A DNA stretch of 64,000 bases from Rallus limicola (taxonomy: Eukaryota; Chordata; Aves; Gruiformes; Rallidae). Position 1 is the first letter of the stretch, and every line of letters begins with the position of its first letter. Below the pieces are notes generated by a model, which saw nothing but the letters and a program-made list of their open reading frames with translations, was not told where the DNA came from and did no database searches. Shown one piece after another: positions 13,701 through 28,024 of the stretch. Position numbers and translations under genes: made by a program. The stretch lies in contig JAKCOZ010000018.1 in the NCBI GenBank assembly GCA_022605955.1, positions 4,596,001-4,660,000 on the forward strand, read 5' to 3'.

Positions 13701-16580
13701 TCTGAGCTTACCTGCATGGGTGAATCTATTTTCAGACCTGGAAAATGATTGTGTGGATTCAGGCACAGCATGCAGTGCTTATCCACAATGAATACACCTA
13801 GTTTGTTTTGGAATGTGACCTCATTCTAGTTAAATTAATTAAATCAAAGCCTGTAAGTCAAAGGAATATCTGCTTGCATCTGATTTTTTAAAAAAATAAA
13901 ATTTAGACCTTTGGAGCTCCTAGTTTGTTGTTGATCATGTAAAGTTCATAGTGCTTATTTTCATATATTCCCATATCTGTTAGCTTTTACATAAGCAACC
14001 CTGTCTGTATCACTTGTTTCTGAGATATTTATCTTTTCATCATTTTGCTGGATTTCCAATTATTGTTTAATGAAAGGGAACATAAATATATTCACAGAAA
14101 ATCTAGACCTGATTCTAAGATTCCAATGTATCTGCCTGAACATAAATAACTAAATGAAAAAGATTGGGAATAAGCATGGAAAAAAAATTAGGTATTTGCT
14201 ACAGTATTAAGAAACCACCTTGAAATACCATGCCAGGTGTCACCCTCTCATGATTCATGAAAATAATATAATTTGTGCCCTTTGCTTTTACAAATCTGAA
14301 ATGCAATTTGACTGTTAGTGTTTGTTCACTATAGTTCTGGAGTAAAAATTAGGAATTTGGTCCCTCTGATTTTATTTTTTTTTTGTAATAAGGTCGTTCT
14401 TTGCATTGGCTCCCTGTATGAGCTTGCCTGCTGGGATGCACGACCACCAGTACCAGAACAACAAAGAACAAACGTGACGTAGAGTGAGGGCAAAATAACA
14501 GTAGCCTGGACTTAGGTTAGCTTAAGGTGCAATGAATCTTATCCCAATATAAGACACAAATAATGTGGAAAAAATTTATCCCTTGCTATAGCAGTGTGAA
14601 GAAAGTCCTTGGATAAAGACAAACAAAACTTCCTGGTGTAATTTTAGGGTAAGTAAAGCGTGGTTTTAAGTAAAATGATTTATTACTTTGCCTGGTTTCA
14701 TTTTTTACCTTACATCCTTTACAAAGATTTGGGGGTTCTTGGATACTCTAAAACCTTGTTTTTTTTGCACTTGACTTTAAGCTACCTTGAATCAAGGGCG
14801 ACTCCAAAATTATTAGGTAAGAATGAACTGTTCCTCACTTCAGGGTGTGCAGTTCTAAAAACTGAGCAGCAGAACACCTCAACCCCAAGCACCCAGGAGT
14901 TGAGGTTCCTCACCTGATTTCCATATCATCAAAAAGTGTTCTTAAAGGTAACTAATGGAAAACAGACAATGAAGTTTATGGAAGCATCCTAAATAGCAGA
15001 CTAAGACAACAATCAAGAAAGAAGGAATTGTCTCCAGCTCTCAAACTGTATCAAGGAAAGCTATCTCACAGTAGGATACTGCAGAGAAAGTATCCTTGAA
15101 CACCTGAACACCAAGGGTATTTGAGGACAAGTAGGAGACAACTTTTATTTGTTATGCACATAACATATGGAATGGCTTATCTACAAGAACACTAGTACAG
15201 TACAAGGGACATTGTTCTAAAGAACTAGAAAGGTGTGAATTTGAAGGAAACTGTTGAGAATAGGAAAGACTGGCATAGTAAAGGACTCTTACCAAAATAA
15301 AAAGGTAGAAGAGTATGAACTGAGAAATGTCTGTCTGAAAGACAGCTAAACCAAGTAGCTTTACTTAAACAGTATCTGGAATTCAATCAAATGGCCTATA
15401 ACAAGCAGAGTGCTCCAAAAAGCTAGAAGGCTTTTAACATTATGCTAGAAGAGCTGCTGGGAAAGCCTTTGTCCCTGAAAGAATGGCCTCAGGTTGGGAC
15501 AACTGGGAATGGTGTCATTTAGCCCGTGATATGAAAACCTGGAAGTCTTGGAAGTTGACTGACCCAGAGGCAAAGCAACTCATCGAAGAAACCGTGTGAT
15601 TTTCTCAGACTATTCACAGTACAACAAAGGATTATGTAAGTGAGGAATAAAAGAAGTTCATTTGAAGAATAACATAATAGCTGATGATCACAGAGGTTTT
15701 CCTTTAAATCTGAAAGAGAAATTCTGTCTCCAGTCTCTCATGCTTAGGGACTACACTAGCTTTACTACCTGCTTAAAAAAAGATTTATTACGGAAGGGTT
15801 GAATGTCCCAGAGCTATATACCCAGAAACTCCAGAACTTCAAGAAACAGGATAGACTAGTTTCAGTATATTTTATCCCTTTTAAATACAGGCAGCTGAGG
15901 CATGGCATAATGAAACTTATGCAGTCATAAAATAAAATAAAGAAACACAGTATTACCCCTCTGCTACTTAGTTGTCCTCTATTTACACACCCACATCCTT
16001 ATTTCCCAGAATATTGCCACAGCATCTGAGATCCAGCTAATTGTTCCCTGGAATGTCAAATATTATCCAGTTTGCTTCTTAATATAATTAAGTAGTTTGA
16101 TAGTATGTTTCATATGAGGTGTGAAACAGGCTACAGATATGGCCACCTGACCAAATTTTAGAATTTTCTATCGCTTCATTTTCTACTACAGGTATCTCTG
16201 AGTCTTAGCAGATATTCAACTTCTTTTTAAACAAGGTGGTATTTTAAGGCTATATGTTACTTTTAATTGCACTGGTGAAAATAACTTAGAAAAATTCTTT
16301 TCCTTGAATACACATATCAAAATTTCATGTGAAGATGCATATTAAGAATATTTCATGTCAATGAACACTTTTCAATACTTTAAAGGCAGATTTCCCTTTC
16401 TCATTTCTTCGTTACAAATATAATTTCTAAACGATTAAATAAAAACTCAGCATGTTGAGCCAACAGTTCACCCTGAATGAAAGGAACGAGCTTGTCAGAA
16501 GCACTTGTAGTGTGGAAAGTGCTCCAAATAGCATTTGCTCTCTTCTAATCTCCACTGCAACTTCACACTCGGCATTTTAC

Positions 16581-16751
16581 CCTACACTTAAAACGTAGAA
16601 CTAGAATCACAGGAAAATTATAAAAAATGTCTTTAACTTCTATGTAAATTTCTAAGCTTTCATCTTCTTTGTCCACAGATTCTCCAAATGACAGATGGAC
16701 AACTGCCAAATGAACATCTTTTATTGTAAAGGTCACAGTTAGCTTCCATCC
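16581..16751 (-). CDS. Candidate coding exon, unrecognised protein
   Basis: On the minus strand a strong splice-acceptor motif (pyrimidine-rich tract ending TTGGTTCAG) precedes an open segment of exactly 57 codons. It can end at a GT with the context TGTAGG before GTAAAA, giving a phase 0-0 exon of 171 nt. The predicted peptide is less AT-biased than most chance frames here. It has an alternating hydrophobic stretch (WKLTVTFTI) followed by an acidic stretch (SVDKEDESLEIYIEVKD), as a beta-rich domain might. I do not recognise the protein and found no companion exon with a compatible phase, so a chance open frame remains likely. Confidence 0.2.
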
Positions 16752-16945
16752 CTGAACCAAGGAGAAGGTGGTTACACAGGCTCTAGATGAAGACAATGGT
16801 AACTGTTCACAACTCAAACCAGGCAGAAGTTATAAATCAACTGAACAAGGCTTATTTTTAGTAAATAGACAATGATGAAGCTAAAGTTGCCTAGATAAAT
16901 AGTGATTATATAGGGTATAAGCTCTTTTTTGATGCATGCATGCAA

Positions 16946-16967
16946 GCTTCATTAATATTAATGAAGC
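16946..16967. repeat. Perfect 22-bp palindrome
   Basis: The 22 bases equal their own reverse complement with no spacer (half-site GCTTCATTAAT). The centre reads ATTAATATTAAT, which includes two TAAT cores of the kind bound by homeodomain proteins. Just upstream, 16932-16943 contains the alternating palindromic run ATGCATGCATGC. That the site binds a dimeric factor is inference. Confidence 0.85.
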
Positions 16968-18185
16968 CGCATATGCCTTGAGAAGACACAATCATTGTTC
17001 AGTGAACAAAATGCTCTACCTAGTCCTCAAACATAAAGATACAAAGACAGTAATCACTTATTAGCTTATTGCATATAGGCTGGTGGAAATAAAGCACTGC
17101 TATTTTAGCAGCACTCTGACGGAATGCCCTGATTGTAATCTCCTCAGTGTCCCTTGCAACCATTTCAAAGCAGTTAAGGTCCTATTGGCATATTCAGAGT
17201 ACCTACTGCTGACAGGACTTGCTGTCACCAAGAAACCAATGAAGTGATTTGCATTTGGAGTGTGATTGTGAAGCAGCAACATAATACACTGTGATTAGGA
17301 GACTGAGTGAACCACTTGTAAAAAGAGTGAGCACAGGATTAAACCTTAATACGACATATATTTGGGGTTCACTTTTTCCACTGCAAATTCTATTGGCCAA
17401 AGAATCCGTGAGTCCACTGCTACATCCCCAGTTCCAGTACCCAGCTAAGCTGAAGGGAATCTAGACCCTCTGCTGAACTTGATAGATTGTCAACTGATTT
17501 ACATCATTAACAATCTGAATCAAGATTCATAGCTGCTATGTGTCGTGAGCCAAGTAATGTAGAAGCTACTTAACTTCTGTTTGACTGTATGATTCAGCTT
17601 TTAAAATAATTATTTAGTTATGGTGCTGGGAAGAGCATATCCTTGTGAATGAAGCTGGTTTTAACTGCAGGAACTGTGGTAAAGGTTTGACTTTATACAG
17701 ACATATTTTTTTCCCCTCAAAGGGACAGCCATCAACACGCAGATTCATAATGTGAATTTGAATTGAAAAAGCAAACAGTTACAACAGTTCACTATTACCC
17801 TCTGTGTAGATCAGTCCTTTGACATGGACAGGACATAAACACTGTGATTTATTCTCATCTAGCAACACTTTTAATGTTCCTCCCCTTGATAGATGGCATG
17901 AATTTATTGCTTATTTATAATCTGCTGTGCATCATATATTATCCTTCCTTAAAGCATGAAAGAATGGGTGGCAGTGCAGGGGACAATGCTGGTTTTTTGC
18001 TGCTTCTGGGGAAAGGAAGCAGGGATCAGATGGGTCATCTTCTCCGTGCAGCTCAGATCGGAGCAGGGGTGGGGGGGAAGATTGCAGTGCACATGGGTGA
18101 CCATTTTTGCACTGGGCAATGAGACATTCAGACTGGTAGAATCTACAGTTCAAGCAGAGAGGAGAAAATTGCTAAATAAAACAAG

Positions 18186-18240
18186 GAACAAAACTAGGTC
18201 TCAGAGGTAATAAGTATAAAGGGACTTATCCAAAGAACCT
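18186..18240. repeat. Possible ancient CORE-SINE (MIR-like) remnant
   Basis: The order of short words (CTCAGAGGTAATAAGTA followed by ACTTATCCAAAG) resembles the antisense MIR pattern of an AGAGGTTAAGT-like word followed by ACTTGCCCAAGG. The match is short and eroded, so this is a tentative call. Confidence 0.2.
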
Positions 18241-21091
18241 GAACAGATGTAATGAATTTGTTGACAATGAGCTGCTGGATTGAAAGCCTGGAGGAAATAA
18301 CAACCCCTGCAACATACAATCCTTTGATCATTGCCTTACCAAGCTGACTGCAAGTTCATGATTCCATGGATATTTTAGTAGAACTTTGCCTCTGAAATTC
18401 AAGGTCCTTTTGGGGATGCTTGCTTTAAAAGGAGAAGGTGCAGTAAGATCTATGTCAAATCTTCAGATGAGTTTGGACCCTGCCGTATCTCTCTATTTAA
18501 AAGGAGTCTTTTCTGAAGCAGCATTTATAAACTAAGTGAAACTGCTAGTCATGTCTTTACAGTTATATTCACTGAATGGCTAAACTCAAGCCCTGAGATG
18601 GAATACCAGTATCTCAACTCCTATGTCAGAGTATTCCAGCCCTTATCGGATTGTGTTCACAGCCCACTGTCCCTCCTGCCTCTCCATCGTGAATCACTAC
18701 TTGTAAACAGTTTCACACTAATGAGACATCACTGGAAAGTGTTGCAGGACCCCTGAGGGCCAAAATTCAAATGCTTCATTGTGTTCCCAGGCTTTGACAT
18801 ATGAATACAAAGTGGTTTGAAATGTACTTTGGACCTTGCAACTGCATAAGATGAAGGGTAGACTTTGCCACTGAGTTCTCATAGTAGAAGAATGTGCTTA
18901 AATCGGAATGCCCTCTGTAAGTTCACAATTATGCACATAAACACATGAAAATAAGTGGGTTTTCCTTACTACTAGTTCTATTCAAAGTTTTAGACATCTG
19001 CAAAGTTTAGGAAATACTAACAGTATTCACTAGAATGGATGCTGGTCTCTCCTCTCTCAGAAGCATTTCCTAAAAAGTAAGAAGTTTCCTTCAATATGGC
19101 AAAAGCAATAGGTCAGAATGTTACACCACTTTTCGATCTCAGCTTTCCTTTAAAAAGACCTGCACAGCGAATTTCTAGACATTATGGCTGCACAGAAAAT
19201 AATCAAAATACTCAAAAGTTACCTATGTAACCAGTGCCTGTTTGTGGTTGTAAAGGAACCGCAGAAGGAGTCGGGAGAATGGAATTCCCCTCCAAGTAGA
19301 GCAGGTACTAATCTCCTGACAATAATATCCTTAGGGAGCAGTATCATGGTATGTTCTCTTCTCGGAAAGCCAGCAAAAAAAACTTCCATCCTCCTGTTTT
19401 TCTAGGACTTCTTCTCACACCCAGGCAAATTTGCTCATCAGCAGCTATTTGATCAACTGCTCTAGAAACTGCATCATTGACATGAGTACAGAAAACAATA
19501 AAAAAGCTGAGGAAAATTAAAAAGACAGGTACTGGACTTGAATAAATGAAAAGGCAGCACCTGAGAACTTTATATGTGCTAGGAGTCGGTGGGAGTCAGC
19601 TGGTTCCACCAATGACAACAGCAGAATTCCTACAGACTGCACTTTCACATCTGTTTGGTTTTTGGTCTTCTTTGTTTGTTTGTTTTTTAAACAGAACTGA
19701 CAACCAAATTTTCATTTTCAGCTATGTTAATATACTGGAGCACGGGCTTGGTGAACTGATGATGGAATGTGGTGATATTTACCTTGTGATGTCATGCATG
19801 GTGTTGCTTTATAACAGGATTCTCTGGAAATGCGGCAGTTCTAAATGGCATTATGCTGCATTTCCCAAACTATATTGCTAAATCCTACCTCTATAGGCCT
19901 TACTAAATCACTCATTCCTGTAGCAGCTGCAAGAAAAATTACATCGACCGTGTTCATTACATTTCCTCGTTGAGTTTTTTGGGGGTATGGTGAGGGTTTT
20001 TTTTTAAATCTGATGTATTATCCACATGTAAGACTGCAGGTGTTGAAGGCCTGGATTGGCCAGACTGGATCAGAAAAACATCCCATGAGACCATTTTCTA
20101 GTGTCTTTAGTGACTTGGAAATTCTTACACTAAGCTTCTCTATTTACTATCACATTACTATAATTTCCTGTTTTTTTGGAAGCTAGGAAATGTGTACAGT
20201 TCTTACACAATGGCACACACCATCCTATTACAAACCAGTTCAAACAAGGAGAAAAGGGAAGGGAGGATCACAGGTACTTTAGAACTCATGGAGTATTATA
20301 AGTATTAGCTTGATATTAAACCAGAAAAGTATATTTCAGACATACATAGGCTAAAGCTTTTTCTCTCTGCTCCTGGAACAGCAGCAGGCAGCTCAACATC
20401 TCAGGCCAACTATTTACCACCACTCTTCAGAAACTGCAAAGAACCATAATATGAACATTGATGAAAAGCATAATTGCATCTGATTTTAAAAGTACAAAGT
20501 TTCTTACTGTATCATTACAAGACGGCAAATCCCTCAATAAAAGGACATAACCACGCTCCATGACAAAAGCAAAACCCCAAACAAACAGCCAGTAATTCAG
20601 CACCGCGGTAACATTTTCTGTCAATACAATAACTGCTTTTAAAATGAGCTCAGTTATGGCATTAGTTGGACAGTAAGATGAAGGTCCTCACCACATAGAA
20701 AGGGCAAGAATTTAATTTCCAAAATGCAAGATGAGCTAGGTAACATAAATGTATTTTTGGTGCAAACTGCTGGACTTATAATGCAAAAAATAATAGCCAA
20801 AGACTTCATGCCACTGTAAAAAACTTTTTCCTAAATAGCAAACAAGAACAAACAGTCAGGAAATAAAATAAGAAATTATCCTCCACTGCCAAGCCAAAGC
20901 ACAACTCTCTACATTTTCTGGCCCTTAAAAAGACTGAACATGTAGTCCAGACAGTTCTCAGTGGATGGAAGCTCAAAAAGTCTGGTGGAAATTCTTACAA
21001 GTAAGAGAGGGAATCAGAAAAAAATAAATTAAAAAAAAAAATCAAAGAGTATATCTAGGTTTCAATTATTTTATACATGCAGGAAAGAACA

Positions 21092-21105
21092 GTATATATA
21101 TATAC
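21092..21105. repeat. (TA)n microsatellite
   Basis: A short run of alternating TA. No other structure is attached to it. Confidence 0.8.
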
Positions 21106-22560
21106 AGCTATCCTAAAATCTATAAAAGTAGAAATAACAGTAACAAAGGAAGAGATTATGATTGAAAGTGACTTTTAAGTTAAACTTTAGTTGCTTTGAC
21201 AAGTAAAGGTGTATCAGATGTGCATCAAAATTTCAAAACTGTTCTTTCAAATGTAAATTCTTTTACAGGAGTGTTATTGCTCTTCAACTTTCAAGAGAAA
21301 TTAAATACAATATTATGATAATTATGGATTTTAAGGAGGGGGAAAACATTTCACTTGGGTTTTTTCTATGACTTCACCACAAAAAGTAAAACCACAGATA
21401 AATATAATATTAACTTGTCACTTGTGAAAATGCTCAGTTTCACAGTTCAATAAAGAATAAGCCCATTGCTCAGAAAGGCAAAGGACCAAAATTAGAGCAG
21501 CAGCATTTTAAAAACTGCCAGTAACTCCAAATTAATCTGTAGAATTGCTTCATCTGCACTTCTGTTTTTTTAAAACTCCCATTAAAGACTATCATCACAA
21601 CCACTCTTAGTTTAGATTACAGGTCTCTGAAGTGAGATGGAAAAGGATAGAAGCCTTCTGCTGTTTTGACATGAAATGTAGCATCTCTCTTATCTAGGAC
21701 TGGAAGTTTCCGGCTCATTTCTCAGTGCATTTCTGAAACGGCATTTAGTGCTTCAGCAACTTCTCCTGACAGCGAGACCATCTCCTGAAGAAGTCATTTC
21801 TCCACCTCCTCCTCCTCCCTTTCCACCAGTGTTTTATGGAAATTATCTTTCCAGAATATAAAAGCACACTGATGGCCACACTGAGTACTTCTGTGTCCCT
21901 TTGTATGATTCATTCTTGCCTCTTGCTGATAATCTCATAATACAAGCTGTAGCTTACTATTTTTCATTTGGACCATAAAAGAAAAGAAATAGTGCCAGGC
22001 TCTATTTTGTGCTCATGCTGGCTTTGAAACTGCCAGCCCTGGAATATAGCAGTCTTCTGCATAGGCAAGGTTCTCAGGATAAAAGAAATAGTTGTAGTAG
22101 AGATGGACAACAGTAAGAGTTTCTTTGACCCCGTTTGACGATAGAAATCACCAACCTGGAAGAATGTGTGCCCTAAACATCGAAGTAACACTGGATTTGG
22201 GTCACAAGGCAAAGAATTAACGTAAATACTCTGGTTACTCCAAACAGTGTCACTGCTGTGTCACTCCCCCTTTCAACTCCTTCTTCCAAAACTTCCCTTG
22301 CTGCATCCACACAGAAACTCCTTCTCAATAATCAGCAGTAAACTGGTAATGCCGAGTAAAAAAAGCAAATCAGTAGAATGAAATGTCAGAAAGTTGGTAA
22401 GTTTTTAAGTAGGAGTGATTACAAATATTCTCACAGACTGTATGAGATATGCTCATTGGGGATTTTTGAAATAAGAATCTTCTTTTAAACTGGCAGACTT
22501 CTTGAAAATGTATGAATGTGAAGGAAGTTTCACAGCAAAGAAGTATCAGACCAGAATGTT

Positions 22561-22602
22561 CTGGTCCAATTTTTCAGGTCCCTTCCAAGTCTGTATTCTT
22601 AT
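22561..22602 (+). repeat. Possible eroded CR1 3' tail
   Basis: The words TTCTGGTCCAA then AGGTCCCTTCCAAGTCTGTATTCTTATTACTGT follow the order of a sense CR1 3' end, which reads roughly TTGGACTxxATGAxCT, GGTCCCTTCCAA, then an ATTCTATGATTCT-type tail. Only about 40 bases are recognisable and the terminal repeat is degraded, so chance is not excluded. Confidence 0.3.
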
Positions 22603-23309
22603 TACTGTCATTCAGATCAGAAGAAAATGTTTCCATTCTGGTTCATAACTAATGTCATAGTAAATTAATAACTCAAGGCAGATAAAAATTAAATCTCAAC
22701 ATTTGCTTTTATCTTTGTGCAACTAGATCGCATAATGACTCCTAATAGGCTCCTTAACACCTTTTACTTGTCTCCCTTATATCAGTTATGTTGATGCTGA
22801 AATTTGAATTAAACAATTCTATATTTCCAACAGAGCAGGATTTTTAGCTATTCATTACTCCTAATGAAACAGAGTAGAATATTATTAATTCTCTTATTTA
22901 ATTTATTTAAACACATCAGATGGTTTAGTGGTATTGAGGAAATTTTATTGGCAACAATAAAAGAACAATAGCAAAATGATACGACTGCTGGGGGTTTTTT
23001 GATTTTTTTTTCTTTGAATACCTGAGAAAGCAAACAATAGTAGAATTTCCTAGTTATTCTAAAAATGTCTGAGAAAGAAAAGATAATGGTAAAGAAGCAG
23101 CACTGGCCTCAGGTGCATTAAAACTAGAGTTGTCTGAAATATTTAGTATCAAAACTAAAAATATCTAAAAAGCATAAAATTATAGGTTTTACCATCTCTT
23201 TATAAAGTATCTAGATGCATGCTACTTATATTCCTCGGATATACCAACTACTAAATCCAATCTTCCTCCTATTTCAATGTTGGACTGAGTATTGTGTTTG
23301 TGCTTGCAG

Positions 23310-23478
23310 AGACATCCGTAAAACATGCCAATTTGGCAAACTAAGTATGGTTTATGAAATAAGAAACTACTCTGAACTAAGCCACCTCCCATCAAATGTT
23401 CAAAGGCCACCAAAATGGGTCACTCTGACAGATGCGAGGCTTCTTCGAGCCATTTGTGCATTATCTTCTAGCAATTGA
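23310..23478 (+). CDS. Candidate 3'-terminal coding exon, unrecognised
   Basis: A textbook acceptor (TATTGTGTTTGTGCTTGCAG) is followed by about 55 codons open to a TGA at 23476-23478. The peptide is mixed and protein-like, with the segment RPPKWVTLTDARLLRAI near its end, and the exon contains several CpGs although its surroundings are CpG-poor. No upstream exon with a matching phase was identified and I do not recognise the protein. A chance open frame beside a good acceptor is a real alternative. Confidence 0.2.
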
Positions 23479-26400
23479 AAACATTTCCAAATTTAGGTTT
23501 GAAACAGTCTTTTTCATTTACTCCTTTCTCCTTCAGACTGTCACTTTTGATGAGTAAGTATTTTCCTGCAGAAAAAAAACTTCTCCAGAATATAGCAGCC
23601 TACCTGTGCTTACCCATCTTGTGAGAGGGTGCAGAAATCCAAACCTCAGCCCGTTTCACTTAGCATTTTAAAAAAGTTCCAAGCAGGCAGAGCATACCCA
23701 CTGATCTGAAAGTCAGCTCCATTGCAGGAGCCCTATTAGAGTGAAATGCTCTGCAACTCCACATAAAAATCCTGACTTCCAGATATCACATTTGTGAAAC
23801 TCTTCCAGTTGCATCTGCCTTGTCTGAAGCGTAGCTGCTCACGCTACAGACAGTTAGCTTTCTATAAATGCATAGCATCCAACTCTGTTTAGCATGTGGC
23901 AACCGTTTTAATTCTAAGTATAATCTCAACTATTTTTTCTATACAGTTCTTAACAGTATTTAGGAGTCACTGCAGTAACCAACCATTTTCAAAACGTTTA
24001 AGATGAAGCAGCCTGATTTCCATGCAGCTCTGACCACAGAAATGTCTTCAGCCTTTTGATCTAGTAACTTTGTTCTGCACGATGCAGGAGAGGCTGGCAC
24101 TCATCCAGCAATATACACGAACTCCAGCTTAACTTCTGACGGATGAGTAACTCTATGAAAGCCAATGACTATTTATATGCTCATAGTTAGGCAGAGTACA
24201 AGCTTTTAAAGGTTTCAAAGGCTCTTAATTGAATAGCTGTACTGCCATGCATAATACCCTTGAAATGGGAGTATTCATTTTCATGAGTACTCTCTGTAGA
24301 ACTAAAAGTTTATAGAACTAGGCTGTTTGTTCTCATGAATTTTATTTGTATACTGTGAATAATGTCTGTTAATAATATACTCTGCTTAGTGTGACTGATA
24401 TAGAAATAAGAGCTTCTTTTACAAATCAAGGATTGGAGAATCAGGTCCTTCCTTTTGTCACGTTATATTAGCAGAAGAACAAGAGAGAAAGAAATAGGTT
24501 GTTTTCTGAACCAGTGGGGAATGTGATAGCCTTTCTTTTTAACTTTGGATTTATTCACTTTGATGTTGAGTGTATATAAGACTAAGAAATGCTCAATTTC
24601 TTGACTATTAAACTCTCTGCCTACTTGTAGCTGATGATTCATGGCTTATTGTTTCTCTAATAGTTCAGAGTTAATTGGTATGGTGAAGAATTAAAGATTA
24701 ACTGTCAAAATGTAAATGTGTCAGGACTTTTTTTAAGGGAAAGAACAGAAAATATCTGCAGATGAAGAACCACTATCTAAATAACCTCACACAGTATCTA
24801 CACAGCTACAAAATCAACCTTTATACCATCGCACGAGCGAGAATGCTTTTAAATAAGGCAGTTTCAATTTTATAGCATCCCATAACTTGCAATCAGCAGC
24901 TCTTTAATAAAAGTGAAATAAGCACCTCACAGTCAATGGGCATTTCTTGGTTTTTTTGCACAACCAAAAATAGGATTCACATTAAACTGAAAATTGGGTC
25001 ATGCTTCAGCACACAGTAATTTGACCTAAAGATAACATTCCTATCCCAGAGATATAAGATGTGTCTTTCAGACAATGAAAACATTTAAGAACTACAATTT
25101 TAGGTAGTTTGTATAATTTAAACATGTCTGTCACACTCCTGGAATCCAAAATATAACAAAACCTTTCAGTCTGGGCTGTATGCAGCACCGTGTTCCCACA
25201 GACCAGTATTGTATCATGGCATAATATTGGCGTAAGAGAGAGCACACAACAGGAAAAATGACATGCCTGATTTCATCTGACGGCTTATTTCTTAACAATA
25301 ATCTGCAGCAAAACTAAATTTACAATTCATGGAAAGAAAGACAGGTGTTTATTGGTGCTTGCTTGCATCACGAGAAAAGTCCTTGATACTTTCATTGTAG
25401 TAAAATCTGTAGCACCCTGAAGGCACGTTTCACTCAGCTCAGGTAGATCAGGGAGTATTCAGATCAAGAAACAAGACACAGATCACTTACCAGGTACCAA
25501 TTACACTGGGTTGCAAGCCAGTCACTGACATATTTAGAGAAGAAAAACTTAGGGCAAAGGAAATGAGGAAAAGGGTAAGAAAAAATAAAAAAACCCACAT
25601 GCAACCACCCCAAAACTAAGAATAAAGGTACTAACAGAAATAAGAAAAAAAAGGACCATAAATATTAATGATAATCACAATGCTAACATTGTTTGACTCT
25701 GATTTACAGTTACCTTCAGTTTACCATCTTCAGCATTTAAATCAAATACCTTGCATCTAGCTCTTCCAGCTGCAAAGTTTAACAAAGCATAGAACCTGCT
25801 GTCCATAAATATCAACACAGAGCCATATCTTATGAAAATGATAACTCCTTGACAGCCTGGCCTCCCTCTGCTGCCTAGTAATGAGTGAGCTGGACACCAC
25901 CTGACAGTTCAACCTCAGATAAATATTTCAAGCATATCATGCAAGAGATTCACAGATCAATCCCAACCTCCAAGAAACCAGTGGAGTGAGACAGAAAGCC
26001 ATTTTGAACCGGCGCATCAGAGCGGAACACAACCAGCCGTTTTCGTTGGGTTTTCTGGGGAGGAGTAGTGTGTTGTTTTATTTTAACCTGTGCCAGAGTA
26101 CAGTGATTAAAGGTAACACTCTGATCAGTGGATTTGACACCTCCACACCAGAACGCATCCTGGCACACAAACAAATATGCACAGCAAACTCCTGTGTACA
26201 TTCCTGTATAATGCTCTGACGTAGAATTGTCTACGTTACATTGTCTGCTAAACCACTTGGAAATGGCTTCCTAAAAAAAACCCCTCAGATACTAGCATGA
26301 CATACTTCCAAACCTTTCTGTGATTCTTCCATACATAGGATGGGCACACACTGAAAAACAGGAATCAGAGACAAATACACTCATTTGGTTTGAAGCCCAT

Positions 26401-28024
26401 GGAATAAGCAAATGAATTGTCATCTCAACAGCTCTTGGAGAAAGGGAATTTATTCACAGATATGGAAAACAGGTTTCTCTCCTAGTTAAATAATTTGAAC
26501 CATTCAGTAACAAGTCTGCCAACAGAGAGAGAATTAAAACTACTGGAATGTTTTCCAGATATGGTAGAACACACTTTGACCAAAATTTACTTTGGACAGA
26601 TGCCTCTATAGAGCTGAGTAATCAGAGCAAAACCATGCTCAACAAGGCTGAAAATCAAGCTTTCATCCATGATGACAGAAAAAAAAAAAGCTCATCCACA
26701 CATATTTATCCACATTCATAGTTGCCTTCATGTGAGTATTTGGCAGAATGCACCGCCTTTTAGGACAGCAAAGAATTATGGACTAGGCTAGGTCTGCAGG
26801 CCAAAGCACTCTCACGATGGATAACTGTGTACTGAATCCTAGACCTCATCATACAGTTTTCAGATGTTCTAACTAATGGCATCCACCTTATTGGCTACAC
26901 CTGGGGTAACTGCTCCCACCAATCTTCTCCCCATCGCTGCATGCAACATATACCTGTGAACTATACCACAGGAACTGAATAAAGCCTTCTGTATATGAAA
27001 TTTATCCAGTTGAAAAGCTCATGTCAGAGAAAATGTAGCAAATGTAGACCCTAGCAGAAGCTCATGCTTTGTACAGGCTTCATGAAGTGACACCTACTGC
27101 TCAACATAGCTAAGCTGCTCCTGAGTTATCATCTCACCATGGTACTGCAAGTCAGGCTTGGAGCTAGGTTAGTAATCTCTACACTTCACTCCATTACACT
27201 GTATAGATAGATATGAAGGAATTTGTTTAAGAATATATATCATTTTATATTCCAAAATAAAAGTCAGACATTGTCATTTTTACTGCATAAATTAGGAAGA
27301 GGGTATTGCACTAGCAATTAAACAAACTCTTATATCAATGAATAGTACAAGAAAGGAAAAAAAAAAACCCTGTGAGGGTGTAAGTTAAACAAAAAAAAAA
27401 AGCAAGAAGGGAACTGAGACTAATTATCTGTATTTAAACATGTGAAGATCTTACTGAGTCTACAAGGTTGAGATCTTGTTCCCTAATCAAGTGCATCAAA
27501 GGCATTCCCCAAGGCTCACAGCAAAACTTCAGAACATCCATACAAATCACTTCTAGTCAAGAAAGCCCCCGACGTGGAGTGAGTTTTCCTTCTCCTCTCT
27601 GTCGCACTGCTACACAGCTCTGTGTTCCTGGAGGTGTACAGTCCTATATCATAAGGCTTTGCAAACTCACGGGGAGATTCTGAATGAGCTCTTTATTTTT
27701 GTCTAATTTAATTATTATGAGGGCCAGACTCTGCACTGATTCAAAACCTCTTGAACATCACTGACTCCAGAGTATAAATTGAGTCACATTTTGGTATCAT
27801 TTGGTAAGCGCTATATAATTTCCCGTTCTTCAACCTTCTGAATGATTGAAGGACTTAATTTACTAATAATTACCTGCATGAAGCCTCTTTAAGGGGTGAT
27901 ACTGAGTTTAGTTCTAGTTGAAGGGGGCTAATATGTAATACGTAATCAGTTGCATACAAGCCATACACTTTCAACCTTTTGTTCTGACTGTAAAGTGTCA
28001 ATTGGCCTCGTTGTGGTTTTGATG

